Below are positions 1-10,987 of a stretch of DNA of 64,000 nt, piece after piece (the stretch's first letter is position 1; each line of letters begins with the position of its first letter). Location: the NCBI GenBank assembly GCA_017979445.1, contig JADQWC010000526.1, positions 434,001-498,000 on the forward strand. Direction: 5' to 3'. The DNA is from Akebia trifoliata (taxonomy: Eukaryota > Streptophyta > Magnoliopsida > Ranunculales > Lardizabalaceae). A program made the translations under genes and the position numbers. A model generated the notes under the pieces. It worked only from the letters and a program-made list of their open reading frames with translations, ran no database searches and was not told the DNA's origin.

Positions 1-804
1 TTTTAAGATTGTTCAATTTTTTACTTGATTAGTTTGATCAATTAATTAATTGGCAAAAAAGTATTAAAATGTGTTGGCTCGGATTTGTTCTCGATTAGCG
101 ATGGGTTAAAATCAATTCTACGAAAATCAAATCTGATTGGTCGATTAGATTTTGATTGATTAGTTTTTAAGTTTTAATTCAAGTTTTGATTTTTTTGAAT
201 TGTGGCTTCAATTTTATTATTGTCATTCCATGTGAAGGAATTCATCATTTTATGTGAAAAATCGTTATTTCGTGTGATTATTTTTTTGTTTTCCTAAGCG
301 TAAGAGGTCTCTAGATCTTATTGATTTATATGACTATTGTCAAAAAAACTTAAATTTATCTTAGAATTTTCATTTCTAGATCCCAAAGTCATGTTTTCCT
401 AACAAATCAAGGTCTTTATGTATGAGTTGAGTGTGAGGGTTATTTTGATTGCTTTGTCGATTTATGTGAATTTTGGTGAAAGGTTTCTTTTAATCCTAAC
501 ATGATTATTTCTAAATCTCAGGGTCTCACTTTCTTAGTACTAATGCAAGGTTTCGAAGGTCATCAAAATGTATAGTGATCCTAAGCGTGCATAATTTCTA
601 AATTGGTGTGCTACAGAAGGAAGAAAAGAAACTAGAGAGGACTTTGAGCAAGAACTCAAATAAAAATGTAAGATAATTGAGGAAGTTGAAACAAAATTGG
701 AGGGGATCTTGTGATTTCTCAAATTTATTTTACATTCATCATTAAGATTCCACAACAACTAAGTGACAAGTTGTCGGATCAGACAGATGAAAAATACGAT
801 GTTT
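1..804. repeat. LTR-like retrotransposon remnant, left side outside the window
   Basis: No coding sequence is visible. The block shares a series of short phrases, in the same order, with 37640-38212: a stretch on fixed-point wording such as cctaagcgt, an aaagtcatgttttcct-like phrase, and an end in gatgtttaca (gtgtctaca in the other copy). The TACA end fits an LTR terminus. A 23-bp direct repeat at 759-781 and 806-828 brackets the presumed end. Family assignment is inference; the left boundary is not in the window. Confidence 0.35.
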
Positions 805-828
805 ACAACTAAGTGACAAGTTGTCGGA

Positions 829-1136
829 TCGATAGAAAAAGAGAGATCGACAGAGAAAGACCTTAATTTGAAGATCCATTTCAAAGGAGATCTTAAGTTC
901 GACTTTGAGATGAGAGAGAGACGAAGAGACTTCGTTTTCGAGCTTGAGATGAGAGACAGAGATCAGCGTATGTAATCGAATTTGAGACGAGAGACAGAGA
1001 AATCAGCGTTTGTAATCAAGCTTGAGATGAGAGAGATCAGACTCTTCTATTTTCGAGCTTGAGAAGAGAGACAGAGAATCAGCGTTTGTAATCGAGCTTG
1101 AGATGAGAGGGATCAGACTCTTGTATTTTCGAGTTT

Positions 1137-1182
<46 letters not shown>

Positions 1183-1272
1183 CGTGGGTCGGTGGTCTAA
1201 ATGACTCTATATCGACGGTCAAAATCTGACCGTCTGTAAAAGTCGTTGTTATAAGTCGATTTTCCTGTAGTG
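829..1272 (-). mobile_element. Terminal part of a CACTA (CMC) DNA transposon
   Basis: Read on the minus strand from 1272, the sequence begins CACTACAGGAAAATCGA, the commonest type of plant CACTA terminus. Next comes a subterminal palindrome built on GACGGTCA/TGACCGTC (1212-1235), as expected for subterminal transposase-binding repeats. Inward, 900-1140 is a tandem array of GA-rich units of roughly 40-60 bp (cgagcttgagatgagag... agatcagcgtttgtaat), then an (AG)n run. No matching second terminus was found in the window, so the element is truncated or extends to the left. Confidence 0.5.
1142..1180. repeat. (AG)n microsatellite
   Basis: An uninterrupted AG dinucleotide run of about 38 bp inside the CACTA terminal region. 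Confidence 0.95.
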
Positions 1273-1741
1273 TCATCAGAGGATCATTGGCACACACAAT
1301 TAAAAAATGCCATATTTGACGGACCAAGACGTCAAATTTTTGACTATCAATTTTTTTTTCGACAGGCCGAAACCCTTAAATTAATGGACAATAGGAGAAA
1401 TTTCATGGTTATAAGCAAATGAGTTGGGGAACATAAAATTTTTTGATAATCATGGACTATCGAAATTCGTGGGCCTTGGCCCATTGATTTTTACTATCAA
1501 AATTTTCAATTTTCACCTTAGTGGTAAGCACCATACTAAGGCCTCAATCCTTTTGCCTTCTACTGTTCAAAGCCAAAAAGAAGTTAAAACGAAACCTCCC
1601 GATCAAGATCTTCATCTCGATCATCAACATCAAGGTTCATCTCAAGTTGCGGAAGCCCAAAAATCTCTCTACAAAAAAGAACGCTTTCAACTTGAATTCA
1701 GTGGTCATATAAATTGGAAGAGTCGTGCTGGGGCAACATAG
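1273..1741. other. Intergenic, no gene recognised
   Basis: Open frames of 60-105 codons exist here but show no family motif and no codon-like pattern. 1310-1345 contains short inverted gacgg/ccgtc-like words resembling the subterminal repeats of the CACTA element that ends at 56715, so this may be transposon debris. Confidence 0.5.
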
Positions 1742-1876
1742 GATTTACTGTGATCCTCACAATTTTGAAGTGGACATGCATACATAACCCTAGATGGTTT
1801 TTACTCGTATCACACGGAAATAAATCTATGGTTATTGCACATCCCACGTCAGACTTGTGAGAATCACAGTAAATAC
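1742..1876. mobile_element. Short fold-back (MITE-like) element
   Basis: Inverted arms atttactgtgatcctcacaa (1742-1761) and its near-perfect complement at 1856-1876 enclose about 95 bp. The interior includes the phrase atctatggtt, shared with other fold-back elements in this window (4236-4456, 15210-15240, 28830-28860). Confidence 0.55.
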
Positions 1877-2667
1877 TTTTGTCATTTCAGCATTTTCCAA
1901 ATTGGAATAACAATAATTTTCATTGTTCTTGATTTATAGATTACATACTGTCTTGTATGTAAGGTAATACCGCCTAATGTTTCTATTAAGACATGTTAAG
2001 TGATCAAATCATCTACTGCTATGATATGTGAGCAGATGACGTACTACATTGTATTAGCCCCATGTTTACTTTAATTTGATTTTTGGCATGTGGTTGTGCC
2101 TCTCTCTCTCTCTCTCTCCCTGTTTAGTTGAGAGTGAAAGAACGGTTATTATGATAAAAAGTAATTTATAAAGTTACGTTTACATCTTTAAATTCTATTT
2201 AATTTAATTTTATCTTTAAATTATATTTAAGTTTAATATTGAGTGCAATAAGAACAAGTTGGTGGGCATATATGGTAATTGAAGTTCAGAGGTTATTAAA
2301 CAAAAATTTGTCTGTCTTCAACTTTGTAGCTTATAATTTTATGAGGATCATTTCAATTACATAGAAAACAAAAATGTAGTAATAAAGAATAGTAACACTC
2401 CACATTTGGGTGAATATTCATAAAACACCAAATTGAGAAAAAGGAATAATAATAACTACTCAGACCTCCTGATTTCAATGTTTAGATCAGATTTAAACGT
2501 GCAAATGTCTCTATCTGGATGATGTGGCACACTTTCAATCCTTGATAAGAGCTTCAGGAACAGAGTGCTACATATCCAGAATCTGCTCCCATTTTAAAAT
2601 AATAACATATTCCTTTTATAGATTAACAAAAAACACCTAATTAAATTCTTCTTATATGTTAAAAGAG
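1877..2667. other. Intergenic, no gene recognised
   Basis: AT-rich sequence with a short CT run at 2100-2118. Nothing resembling an exon, RNA gene or transposon end was seen. Confidence 0.5.
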
Positions 2668-4218
2668 TGCTGATTTTCTAACTCAACCTGATAGAATAAC
2701 ATAAAAACTCATTGACATGGCATGTGCAAGAATCGTAGAATTTTTCCTTGAAGATATACAACTGCACATGTTTATGGGGATGTGAGTTGTGTATCTGATG
2801 AGTAGGTTTTATACCTACGAATTAACCACTTTTAAATGTAATATTTTGTTAATTTTAGAGTCTTTTAGTTGTTTTTATTTAAGTTTAGTTAGTTTTATAC
2901 TTTTTATGTGTTTATATGTTTTTATTTGATTTTTATGCTTATTTTACAGATTAGGAACAATATGGAACATTGGGATAGGTGCATACGTTTAGGAGAAATT
3001 CTGACTCCAAATTGGTTCACTCTCGGAAGAAGGAAGCTAAGCATACAAGCTAAAAAGTCTTCAAGCCGCAGCTTGATAGAAAACGAGGCCGCGGCGGGAA
3101 TTCAAGAATGGCATAACAGAAATATAGAAATACAAGCCGCGGCATGATATATTGGGAGGTCATGGCCTGCTTACGTTTTCAGCTTTACACGTTAATTTGT
3201 GGTGACCGAATTAGAGACGGATTTTGGGACTCTTAAACCCTAATGACTCCATATCTATAAATAGGAAAGTTTAACCCTTATTTGGAGACAGAAGTTTTGG
3301 GATTTTTCTTGGAGGCAGAAGATTGAGAAGGAGGACGGGAATTGGAGATCGGCTCTTGAGTTTTATCTTCTTTAACTTTAGCTCTTCTCTTAATTTTGTA
3401 ATCTAAGAATGACTAAATACTTTTGTGATTTTGTTTTCTTTTCAATGAAGAACTAATTTCTATTCTAGGGTTATAATGGAACCCATTCATGATATTTGAT
3501 TAGTTTTCTTTCTTTCTTCTATGATCCCACATGTGATTGTTTATTCTATCCAATGTTTAATGCGATTTGATTAACTGATCATTAATTGAATTGATTTGGT
3601 GAACCCTAATAATATCGGCAGAGTTATTTTGTGTTCATGACCTAAATAGATTAACATATGCTAATTTGAGATAGGAATATACTCAGGTTGCATGTGCATT
3701 CCTTATGAGAACTTATTCTTAATGAATTCTTCTTGATTTGATTCTCATAGGCATATAGGGAATTAGTCTAAAAGGGTATTTTTACATGACCATCGGAAGA
3801 GGCTTGTAGAGAATTTAGTGTTCTTGGATGACAATCATAGTGGATTAATTTATCATAGAGGGAAGGAGAATTAAATCAAGTGGATTGTTTGGGGGAAATT
3901 ATAAACCTAGATTTTATCACTCATTGATTTTAAATCTGCAAGTTTATTTTCTCTGTTAGTTTTCTTGTTTAGTTTTAATTCCTATTTTTACTTTTGTTTG
4001 GATAAAATTAGAGTGAGATAAATTGGTAATTAGCAATAGATTGGTATTTAGTCTCCGTGGGAACGATACTTTCTTATCACTTTATTACTTGTTTCGATAC
4101 GTATACTTGCGTGCGTAAAATTAGACAACAGTATCCCAAGGGAAAATCTGCGGTTCTTGCACATGCCACATCAATGAGTTTGCGTTAGTTTGTCAGAGTT
4201 GAGTTAGAAAATCATTAC
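2668..4218. mobile_element. MITE interrupted by a solo LTR
   Basis: The left arm (2668-2740; gtgctgattttctaactcaa, then tgacatggcatgtgcaagaa) is complementary to the right arm (4155-4218; ttcttgcacatgccacatca, then ttgagttagaaaatcattac). Between them, 2796-4130 is a separate insertion. With that removed the element is about 215 bp. The centre (gcacatgtttatggggatgtg) also occurs, inverted, in the copy at 4236-4456. Confidence 0.7.
2796..4130 (+). mobile_element. Solo LTR of an LTR retrotransposon
   Basis: The insertion begins TGATGAGTAGG and ends TTAGACAACA, the TG...CA ends of LTRs. It is flanked by a 5-bp target duplication GTATC (2791-2795 and 4131-4135). It is 1,335 bp with no second LTR copy, primer-binding site or polypurine tract inside, so a solo LTR formed by recombination is the simplest reading. 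A TATA-like box tctataaatagg at 3252-3263 could be the old LTR promoter. The tail (gtctccgtgggaacgatact) resembles Ty3/gypsy LTR ends, but the superfamily is inference. Confidence 0.8.
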
Positions 4219-4235
4219 ACATGTTAAAATTATGA

Positions 4236-4456
4236 GTCGTGATAATCTGACTCCCCCACATGGCATATCCAAAATACTCTCCTGACATGGTATGTGCTAG
4301 AACCATAGATCTTATGCCTTGGGATACTCATCTCCACATCCCCATAAATATGTGCAGTTTTGTATCATGAGAAAAAAAAAATCTATGGTTCTAGCACATG
4401 CCATGTCAAGAGAGTATTTTGAGTATGCCACGTGGGGGATTCAGAAAATCGTTACT
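4236..4456. mobile_element. Fold-back MITE, second copy of the family at 2668-4218
   Basis: Outer arms gactcccccacatggcatat and its complement (…gtatgccacgtgggggattc) surround inner arms of about 40 bp (4270-4309 and 4392-4431), which match almost perfectly around an ~80-bp loop. The loop carries the same core as the interrupted copy but inverted. A related fragment is at 13799-13935. Confidence 0.7.
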
Positions 4457-5650
4457 CTAAAATTATTTTTAACCAGTTCAATATTGTCTTCAACCTCACG
4501 TGGAAAACTCGTATTTTTTCTGCCTGAAATTTCTTATCAAAAGTCTCATTTTATTGTTGAGCTCATAGTCACAAAATTTTCAAGAAATTTCTGAAAAATT
4601 CATTGTAAAGGGGGTCTTGAAGATATCAATAATTAACAGCTAAGTAAAAAAAATTTGCTCTTTTTTTTTTTTTTTTGTTGGTAAAAAATCATCAATTTTT
4701 CAAAAGCTAGCGATTTTTATTATTTATTTATTTATTAATTTATCTATACTTCCTTGATGTTTTTTCCCACCTATTCTTCATTCAAATTTCCTCAAATTTA
4801 TCTGAAATTAATTGAATTATTGCCCCGCTCAACTATATAATTGCCAAATCTATACTACATGACCATGCTTGAGTTTTGTATGTCGAAGGAGAAAGAAACT
4901 TGAGGTTAGAGAAAAATAAAGGGTTTTCAGAAAGAGGTTAAAATGTTGTTACGGGGCTTGAATAAACAACAAGAGATCTCAAATATTTACTAGCAGCCGC
5001 AGTAAGACAGGATGTCACAACATGGAAAAGGCCATACTTGACAGTTTAAGGCTGTCAAAATTTTCGTTGTCAATTTTTTTTTTCGTTAAAATTGTCAAAT
5101 TAATGGAGGATGGGAGAAATTCAATGGGCAAATTTAAATTTGACCTAAATCATTTATGCCCTTATGGGAAAACTCCCCTTTCGAAAGACCAAGCTGACAT
5201 GCTTCTGCCCAACGGAATTTAATTCTTAATAAGTAGCTTTAATTAAATCAAGGCATGCATGGGTAATGGGTTGATGGCATGATGGTTTAAGAATAATAGG
5301 GAAATTCCTCACTTTCACTTAGTCTAAAATTGAGATAACAAATAAATACTAGGAAATATGAGAGAGAGAAAGAGAGAGAGAAAGAATAAAGGATTGATTG
5401 TTTCTAAGAAGTTCAACACAAACAAAAGCATGTTATATGAGGACCTTTATTAAAGTGGAATAATAAAAAATAGCTACCCATTAAGGCAAAGAAATACTAG
5501 TCGTGTCCAATGCGACCAAGGCAAGCATCTAAGGTACACCTTATACACTTTATTCCATCAATTTTGTAATTTCTTTTCTCCTCCAACAAGAAAGGAATGA
5601 AGAATTAAGGTGTGGAAATGACAAAAGTAGCATTTGGACTGAAATGCCTT
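4457..5650. other. Intergenic, no gene recognised; left flank of a CACTA insertion
   Basis: There is no supported gene. It contains an (AG)-rich run at 5360-5386. The last 99 bases (5552-5650) are nearly identical to 12552-12650, which is the unoccupied version of the target site of the CACTA element that starts at 5651. Confidence 0.6.
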
Positions 5651-6138
5651 CACTACGTCATATTGCACTTATTGCGACGCCAAAATTCGCTAAAAACGAC
5701 TGCTAAAGGCTGTCGTTTACTGCGACAGTTTTCAGCAGTCGTTTAACCGTCGTTTCTACCGCTTCAAGTAAAAGTTGGGGTGCCAATAGCCATTCTCTAA
5801 AAAAATATCCTTCGTCCCCATAGAGAAAAACAAATTTCTCTCTCTCTCTCTCTTCGATTAGGTTTCACTCTCAGATTCTTCTGTACTCATCTCTCCTTAG
5901 ATAAACAAACTCGCGCTCACTCTCGACTCGATCTATTCAAGTTAGATCCATAGCGTTGTTCGTCAGGTTTGTTTTTTTTTTTTTTCCCGCTCTTGAATCG
6001 TTCTAGGGTTTGAGCTCTCGGTCTCACTCAATGATTTTGGTTTTTTTATTTGTTATTTCTTCGGATTGATCTTTCTTTCTCTCTCTCTCTCTCTCTCTAC
6101 TCTTGCGTTTTCTGCAAGTCTGTGTCCAATCTCCGACA

Positions 6139-6684
6139 ATGGTTCTCGAGGTCAGTAATGGAACCATCTTTAGATCCATGTTCATCAGTCTTCAATTTAA
6201 TTATTTTTCTTAGGGTTTATTACAGATTAGGGTTTATTAGTCTGATCGGTTGTTCTTGATTCATCAGGCGACCATGATCTGTATCGATAACCCCGAATGG
6301 ATGAGGAACGGTGATTATCCTCCCACGCGATTCCAAGCTCAATCCGACGCTGTTAATCTCATCTGTGGAGCAAAAACACAGGTTACTTTTTTTTTCCCCA
6401 TAATTCAGTTATAAAGTTTATTTCTAGGGTTTTTTTTCGAGGTGATCTCTATTATATGTGATTTTGATCTCTTGCAACCTATGAATGTGCGGAATTTGTG
6501 CTGTAATTACGTTGAATCTGTTTAGTTTTCTTTTTTCATGACTTGAGATGGTGAAATTTATTGATGTTGGTTATGCAGTCTAATCCGGAGAACACAGTGG
6601 GAGTTCTAACGATGGCTGGCAAAGGTGTTCATGTTTTGGTCACTCCTACAAGTGATCTTGGCAAGATCCTGGCCTGCATGCATG
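6139..6684 (+). pseudogene. RPN10: RPN10 (26S proteasome ubiquitin receptor) 5' fragment, exons 1-3
   Basis: Three exons can be read with canonical splice sites: 6139-6150 (MVLE), 6268-6381 and 6579-6684. They give the N-terminal 77 residues of the von Willebrand A domain of RPN10/PSMD4, including ATMICIDNPEWMRNGDY and the NPENTVGVLTMAGKG stretch. In the family this domain docks RPN10 between proteasome base and lid; the ubiquitin-interacting motifs lie in the missing C-terminal half. The donor gtgagt at 6685 is intact, but the next RPN10 exon is absent. The CT-rich sequence at 5830-6138 with an apparent leader intron donor near 5968 looks like the original 5' UTR, so promoter sequence may also have been captured. 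The reading frame is undamaged in these exons, which suggests recent capture. Confidence 0.9.
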
Positions 6685-7194
6685 GTGAGTTTTTTCTTTC
6701 TCCATAGAGTCTCATTATTTGGTTTGATTCTTGATTTTTAAGTCCGTATATGTATATGTGCAATGCCAAAGGTTCAACATGCTGGTTTGGTAATATCTAA
6801 ATTGGCAATTGGCACCAAGGTTTAAAATTTCATGTTGAGGCCATGTTTCGATCAAGGGAAAAATCACTACTGTTTTGACCGAAACATTTTGAAGCATTCC
6901 GATTCATTCGTAGAATGGTTAATGTTTCAGGATCAATGCTTTATATTAGTCTCAGCTGACACTGATTATTTTGAACAATGATTGGCACATCTGGACATTA
7001 ACTTAAGAGTGATTGTTACTTTGATAGGTAACATTGACAATAACTTGCCAGTATGTAACCTCTCACTACCCTTACACAAGACAATAACTTGTCCCCATTC
7101 ATTTTTCCTATATATGTCCTTATCTTACATTCTTAAACTGTTAATGAATCTTTATTACTACATGTTTAAGGACTATCAGAATTCATAAGTAAAA
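6685..7194. other. Intronic or filler sequence inside CACTA 1
   Basis: No exon was recognised between the RPN10 donor and the first nested hairpin element. It may be the start of the original RPN10 intron 3. Confidence 0.5.
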
Positions 7195-7221
7195 GAATAT
7201 ATATATATATATATATATATA

Positions 7222-7599
7222 GGATCAGGTTCAAACGACAACCATTTCAACACACATATAGACAACGTGTTTTGTCTTATATGGGCAAAAATGTTTGGAA
7301 TGGGCTGATTTTTTGTGAGGATGATCTCTGTGGTGAGGAGATCATCCTTGCCAAAAATCAGCTCATTCCAAAACTTCTAGACCGTCCAATTTTTATTGAA
7401 AAATTATAGACCGTCCAATTTTTGTAAATCAATTTTGATGGGGTTACAAGTTTTGGAATGGGATGAGTTTTTGCCAGGATGATCCCCTCATCACAGAGAT
7501 CATCCTCACAAAAAATCAGCTCATTCCAAACATTTTTGCCCATATAAGACAAACACGTTGTCTATATGTGTGTCGCAATGTGTGTTGCAGGAACCCGAC

Positions 7600-7602
<3 letters not shown>
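7222..7602. mobile_element. (TA)n-associated hairpin element, nested in CACTA 1
   Basis: It is bounded by (TA)n tracts at 7195-7221 and 7603-7639. The ends are inverted (ggttcaaacgacaacc... / ...gcaggaacc), continuing into caacacacatatagacaacg and its complement. The interior has two hairpin modules, each with arms of about 40 bp built on gaatgggctgatttttt / gaggatgatctc, joined by the spacer accgtccaatttttgt. The module is shared with the elements at 16821-18147, 39810-40174, 42428-42836, 48165-48410 and 48688-56870. Confidence 0.75.
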
Positions 7603-7639
<37 letters not shown>

Positions 7640-7641
<2 letters not shown>

Positions 7642-7850
7642 GTCAGGTTCAAACGACAACCATTTCAACACACATATAGACAACGTGTTTTGTCTTATAT
7701 GGGCAAAAATGTTTGGAATGGGCTGATTTTTTGTGAGGATGATCTCTGTGGTGAGGAGATCATCCTTGCCAAAAATCAGCTAATTATGAAACTTCTAGAC
7801 CGTCCAATTTTTGTTGAAAAATTATAGACCGTCCAAGCTACGCAAACTCA
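7640..7850. mobile_element. Second, truncated copy of the hairpin element in CACTA 1
   Basis: It starts ggtcaggttcaaacgacaac directly after the (TA)n tract and repeats 7222-7420 nearly base for base: one full hairpin module and the accgtccaa spacer. Homology stops at about 7836, so the right half is missing. The two copies are in direct orientation, suggesting local duplication through the (TA)n tract. Confidence 0.7.
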
Positions 7851-9357
7851 GACCGTCATATCAGCAATAATCGGAGAGTAAAACTCTGCCACGTCAGTGA
7901 GCTTTTAAGTTATAGCAGATATATGAGAAGGGAGAGATGGAAATATACATTTCTTGAGATAAAATGATTGTTTCCCCTTCTTTGCCGCTTCTCGCTCTTT
8001 CTTCTTATGCTCAGTCAAAATCTCTGTTTCAACACGTTTTGTTGACCCTTCCCTTAGTTGTTTGTCCTGAAGATGTATATGCACTTAAAACATCATACAA
8101 TAACACATGAAGATAGACATGAAAGTTGACATAGTTGTAACTACATTTCTAGGTAATTTGTGTAAAAATAGTAACCTTTGGCAAACAATCAGAAATTTTG
8201 AACTTGGGATATTTCTAACTACATTTCTAGGTAATTTGTGTCTAGTATTCCATTCTGTTTAATGGGTAGAATAAGATTTTTTTTAGAACTCACAGGAAGT
8301 GGAAGAGGTACAGACTTTAAAGATGCCCACTCAGGTTCCAGATGCCATGGGGGTCCCTCATTGGACCCTTATACCACTTAAAAAAAATACTAGGTAGATG
8401 GTGAGGTGGAGAAATGTGTCGAACACTTTGGGTCCGGCCATCCGGTGCCTCAGCAGCAACAATTAAAAATACCCTGCCACTTTAGTCAAGATTTTTGTTG
8501 TCTATTGAGAAAACCCATCTCCTAAAATGAATTGTGGTAGAGTTGGTATTTTTTGTGGAGATTGAGCAATAATTGTCATGTGAAAATTGTGAAATGATTA
8601 GTTTCCTTGCCTTTTTAGCATTTGATTGATTGAGTGTTATTTAGTCTCTGGTGATGATCTAGAGAAATAAGTGAAAAATAGTGTTTTTGTGATGTTGTTA
8701 CGTAATAGTCTTGATTATATTTGATATTAAAGTGATCATATTCCCGCTTTTCTATTTCGTATATTGTATGGGTTAAGTTTTATCGAGATATATAATTTAG
8801 CAAATTGTTGATTCAAAAAAGGGAAAAGGTTTATGGAGTGGCAATCCATACCACAGTACAGGGGTGGTGGACTTTTCTTTCTATGTGAAGGACTGACATG
8901 ATTAATGTAGACTCCCCATCTGATAGATAACCAGCTGTATTGACCATGTGGAAAGGCCCATTGTCCACATCATGTCACTGTCTACCTGTTCAGCTCTAAC
9001 AATTTATGGTCAAGATGTTCATGAAAATCATGGGGAGGTGAAAATTATTTCTCAAGCTCCTGTACAATCTCGAGTTGGGGTTTTCTATTTGTTTTGTGTG
9101 GTTTTACTTAACCCCGAAGAGGATGCCCGTGCCTACAGCATGGGTAAACTCTAGTCTATACAGATATGCAGAACTGGCATACATGTGTGCTGATGCTGTT
9201 TAAAGACTTAGGATCTTGCAATAGGTTGAAACCTTCTCTATTGTGCATATAGAATGCATAAGTGGGGCATATTAGGTCTTACTTGCCTATCTAGATTAAT
9301 TTCATGATTTAAATTGCATTACAAAGTGAAGTTACGAAGCGTAGTAGGATTATCCAT
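7851..9357. other. Interior of CACTA 1, no gene recognised
   Basis: Read on both strands without finding a recognisable exon. Some GC-richer stretches (8290-8450 and 8890-9150) could be further captured host sequence, but no family could be named. Confidence 0.4.
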
Positions 9358-9455
9358 ATTCATTGCTTATATAACAATTGACATTACCTATAATTCTTTA
9401 ACTATTATTCATTGCTTATATAACAATTGACATTACCTATAATTCTTTAACTATT
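9358..9455. repeat. Perfect 49-bp tandem duplication
   Basis: Two adjacent identical units (9358-9406 and 9407-9455) beginning attcattgcttatataaca. Identity over the whole unit implies a recent slippage or repair event inside CACTA 1. Confidence 0.9.
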
Positions 9456-9889
9456 TGACAATGCGTTCAATTGTTCCATTCCTTTTCGAAAAAAGGAAAG
9501 AAGAAAAATACTACGAAAAGAAAAAAAAAATAAAGGAAACTCACAGATCCTTGTTGCTTCCTCTTGAATTTTCTAAACCTGGACCTTGACTGGTAGTTCC
9601 AATGCCAATATGATTTAATGATTGTGGATGGTATGATAACAATGGAAGCCCATGAGCGCTATGAGAAGAATTATGTACTTCGTTCATGCAGATCTTCTCT
9701 TCATATGATTTGAGGTGTTTCATGCAATAGAAAATGATTTTTTGGTTCATTCTTTCTTTGATTATACTTTCAGTTAAATTTTCACATTCCAAACTCTATT
9801 GAATGAGGGAAATATTGTGCAGTTTAAAAGATATTCGTTCTGGCTAACAGCATGTGCTCTGGTTCAAATTTCCTGATTCTTGGTGCCAG

Positions 9890-10509
9890 GAGGATGTTGA
9901 ACATCCATCTGCCAAGGAGAAGAAATTGTTGCACTTAGTGGATATGGGCTTCCTCGTAGATGAGGCTTCGTCAGCCATTGATGCTTGTGGTGTGTATCCT
10001 ACATTGGAAGTTTAAGATTGTAAATATCTTCACAATTTTCGTGCATCAGATGCTATACATGGCTGTTGTTTATGCTTATATCTAGCGCAGGAATGCTCAA
10101 AACCAACTCGCCCCCCCTCCCCCCCCCCCCCCTTTTCCCTAAAAAAAATAATAATAAATTGAAATCAGCTACTTAAAACTGTTGAACATCTAAGACACCC
10201 TAGTGAGGCCCATCTCTTGTTCTCTCTGTTAAAGCTTCTCGCTATTGAACTGCATGACATCTTCTTAAGATAACCCACATTGGTTTTTCCATGTGAAACA
10301 GTGACATTAATTGCAGTGTTAATTCAAGTTCAGCATAGAAATCGGTGCATTTTTATTACTGTTTCATCGCTTATTCTTAGATTATCAATTTTAAAATGTT
10401 TGCAGATCCAGATACCTCCATTATGGAGCTGATGGACTTTATTTGTGCCGCTCAAATGGCAAAAACAGCTGATGTTCATCTACAAAAACAGCATAGCATA
10501 TATCCAATG
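9890..10509 (+). pseudogene. DRM2: DRM-type DNA methyltransferase fragment, UBA region, two exons
   Basis: Exon 9890-9989 follows an acceptor (tggtgccag) and encodes LLHLVDMGFLVDEASSAIDA. Exon 10406-about 10509 follows tttgcag and encodes DPDTSIMELMDFICAAQMAK. Together they match one ubiquitin-associated (UBA) domain typical of plant domains-rearranged methyltransferases (DRM1/2), the de novo enzymes of RNA-directed DNA methylation. The catalytic domain is absent. The two exons join in frame (100 nt plus 104 nt). The donor after the second exon (gtctgg at 10510) is weak, so its 3' limit is uncertain. DRM1 and DRM2 cannot be told apart from this piece, and another UBA protein is a less likely alternative. 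Confidence 0.75.
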
Positions 10510-10601
10510 GTCTGGGATCATCTTATTAGTATTAATTTAATGTCACAATATCACTGATCTCATTCATTCCCCCCGCCATATATATATATATATATATTTT
10601 G

Positions 10602-10683
10602 GGATGGGTAAGCTGGATTTGAACCCACGACCTCAAAGTTGCTTTGCAATGTGGCAAACCAACTGAGCTATGGGTCTAAGCCC
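10602..10683 (-). tRNA. tRNA-derived SINE fragment or tRNA pseudogene
   Basis: On the minus strand the A-box-like tagctcagttggt (10658-10670) and B-box-like ggttcaaatcc (10615-10625) sit at tRNA spacing. The T-stem does not pair properly (gtggg against ccagc) and the 3' acceptor end does not complement the 5' end, so it is not a working tRNA. It follows a (TA)n tract. A SINE head is the likelier origin. Confidence 0.5.
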
Positions 10684-10792
10684 TTCCCCACACCATCTAT
10701 ACTTGTAAACTGTTGACTTTGCAACTTCATGTGCTTAAAATAATATAGTTCACATGTTCTTTCAATTGATTTATTACTTGTATTGGTAACAG

Positions 10793-10987
10793 CATGTAAT
10801 AGAGCATGGCAAGCCACACGAACGCTCTTCCATAACCAAAAAATTAACTGGGCAGATAGTTCAAATGAGCTAGCAGAAGTTTGCTTCTAATGTTGTGGAG
10901 AAGTGCTTAGCTTTTGGTGGTCCTACAGAACGTCAGATCTTGGTGAATGAGATGCTTGACTCCACTGATGAAAATGAGCCTCTACAG
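10793..10987 (+). pseudogene. Pumilio (PUF) RNA-binding protein fragment
   Basis: The region begins after an acceptor (ggtaacag) and encodes HVIEHGKPHERSSI, then LTGQIVQMS, a TAG stop at 10871-10873, then [20 protein letters not shown] and [16 protein letters not shown]. This is the seventh/eighth PUF-repeat region of plant Pumilio (APUM1-6-like) proteins, which bind 3' UTRs of mRNAs. The exon is 195 nt and ends at a plausible donor (ctacag/gtttgc). The following PUF exon is missing. The stop replaces a sense codon inside the repeat, so the piece is non-functional as a PUF domain. Confidence 0.85.

Noticed and set aside
2908..3147. A 79-codon frame inside the solo LTR.
   Set aside because: No similarity to a known protein; it lies in a region bounded by TG...CA and target duplications.
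10110..10132. A long C-homopolymer as a functional site.
   Set aside because: A simple homopolymer run of variable length, probably partly sequencing-sensitive, with no context suggesting function.
6139..10509. An RPN10-DRM chimeric protein combining VWA and UBA domains.
   Set aside because: Exon phases do not match: joining 6684 to 9890 gives a stop within four codons.
10602..10683. A functional tRNA gene on the minus strand.
   Set aside because: A and B boxes are present but the T-stem and acceptor stem do not pair.
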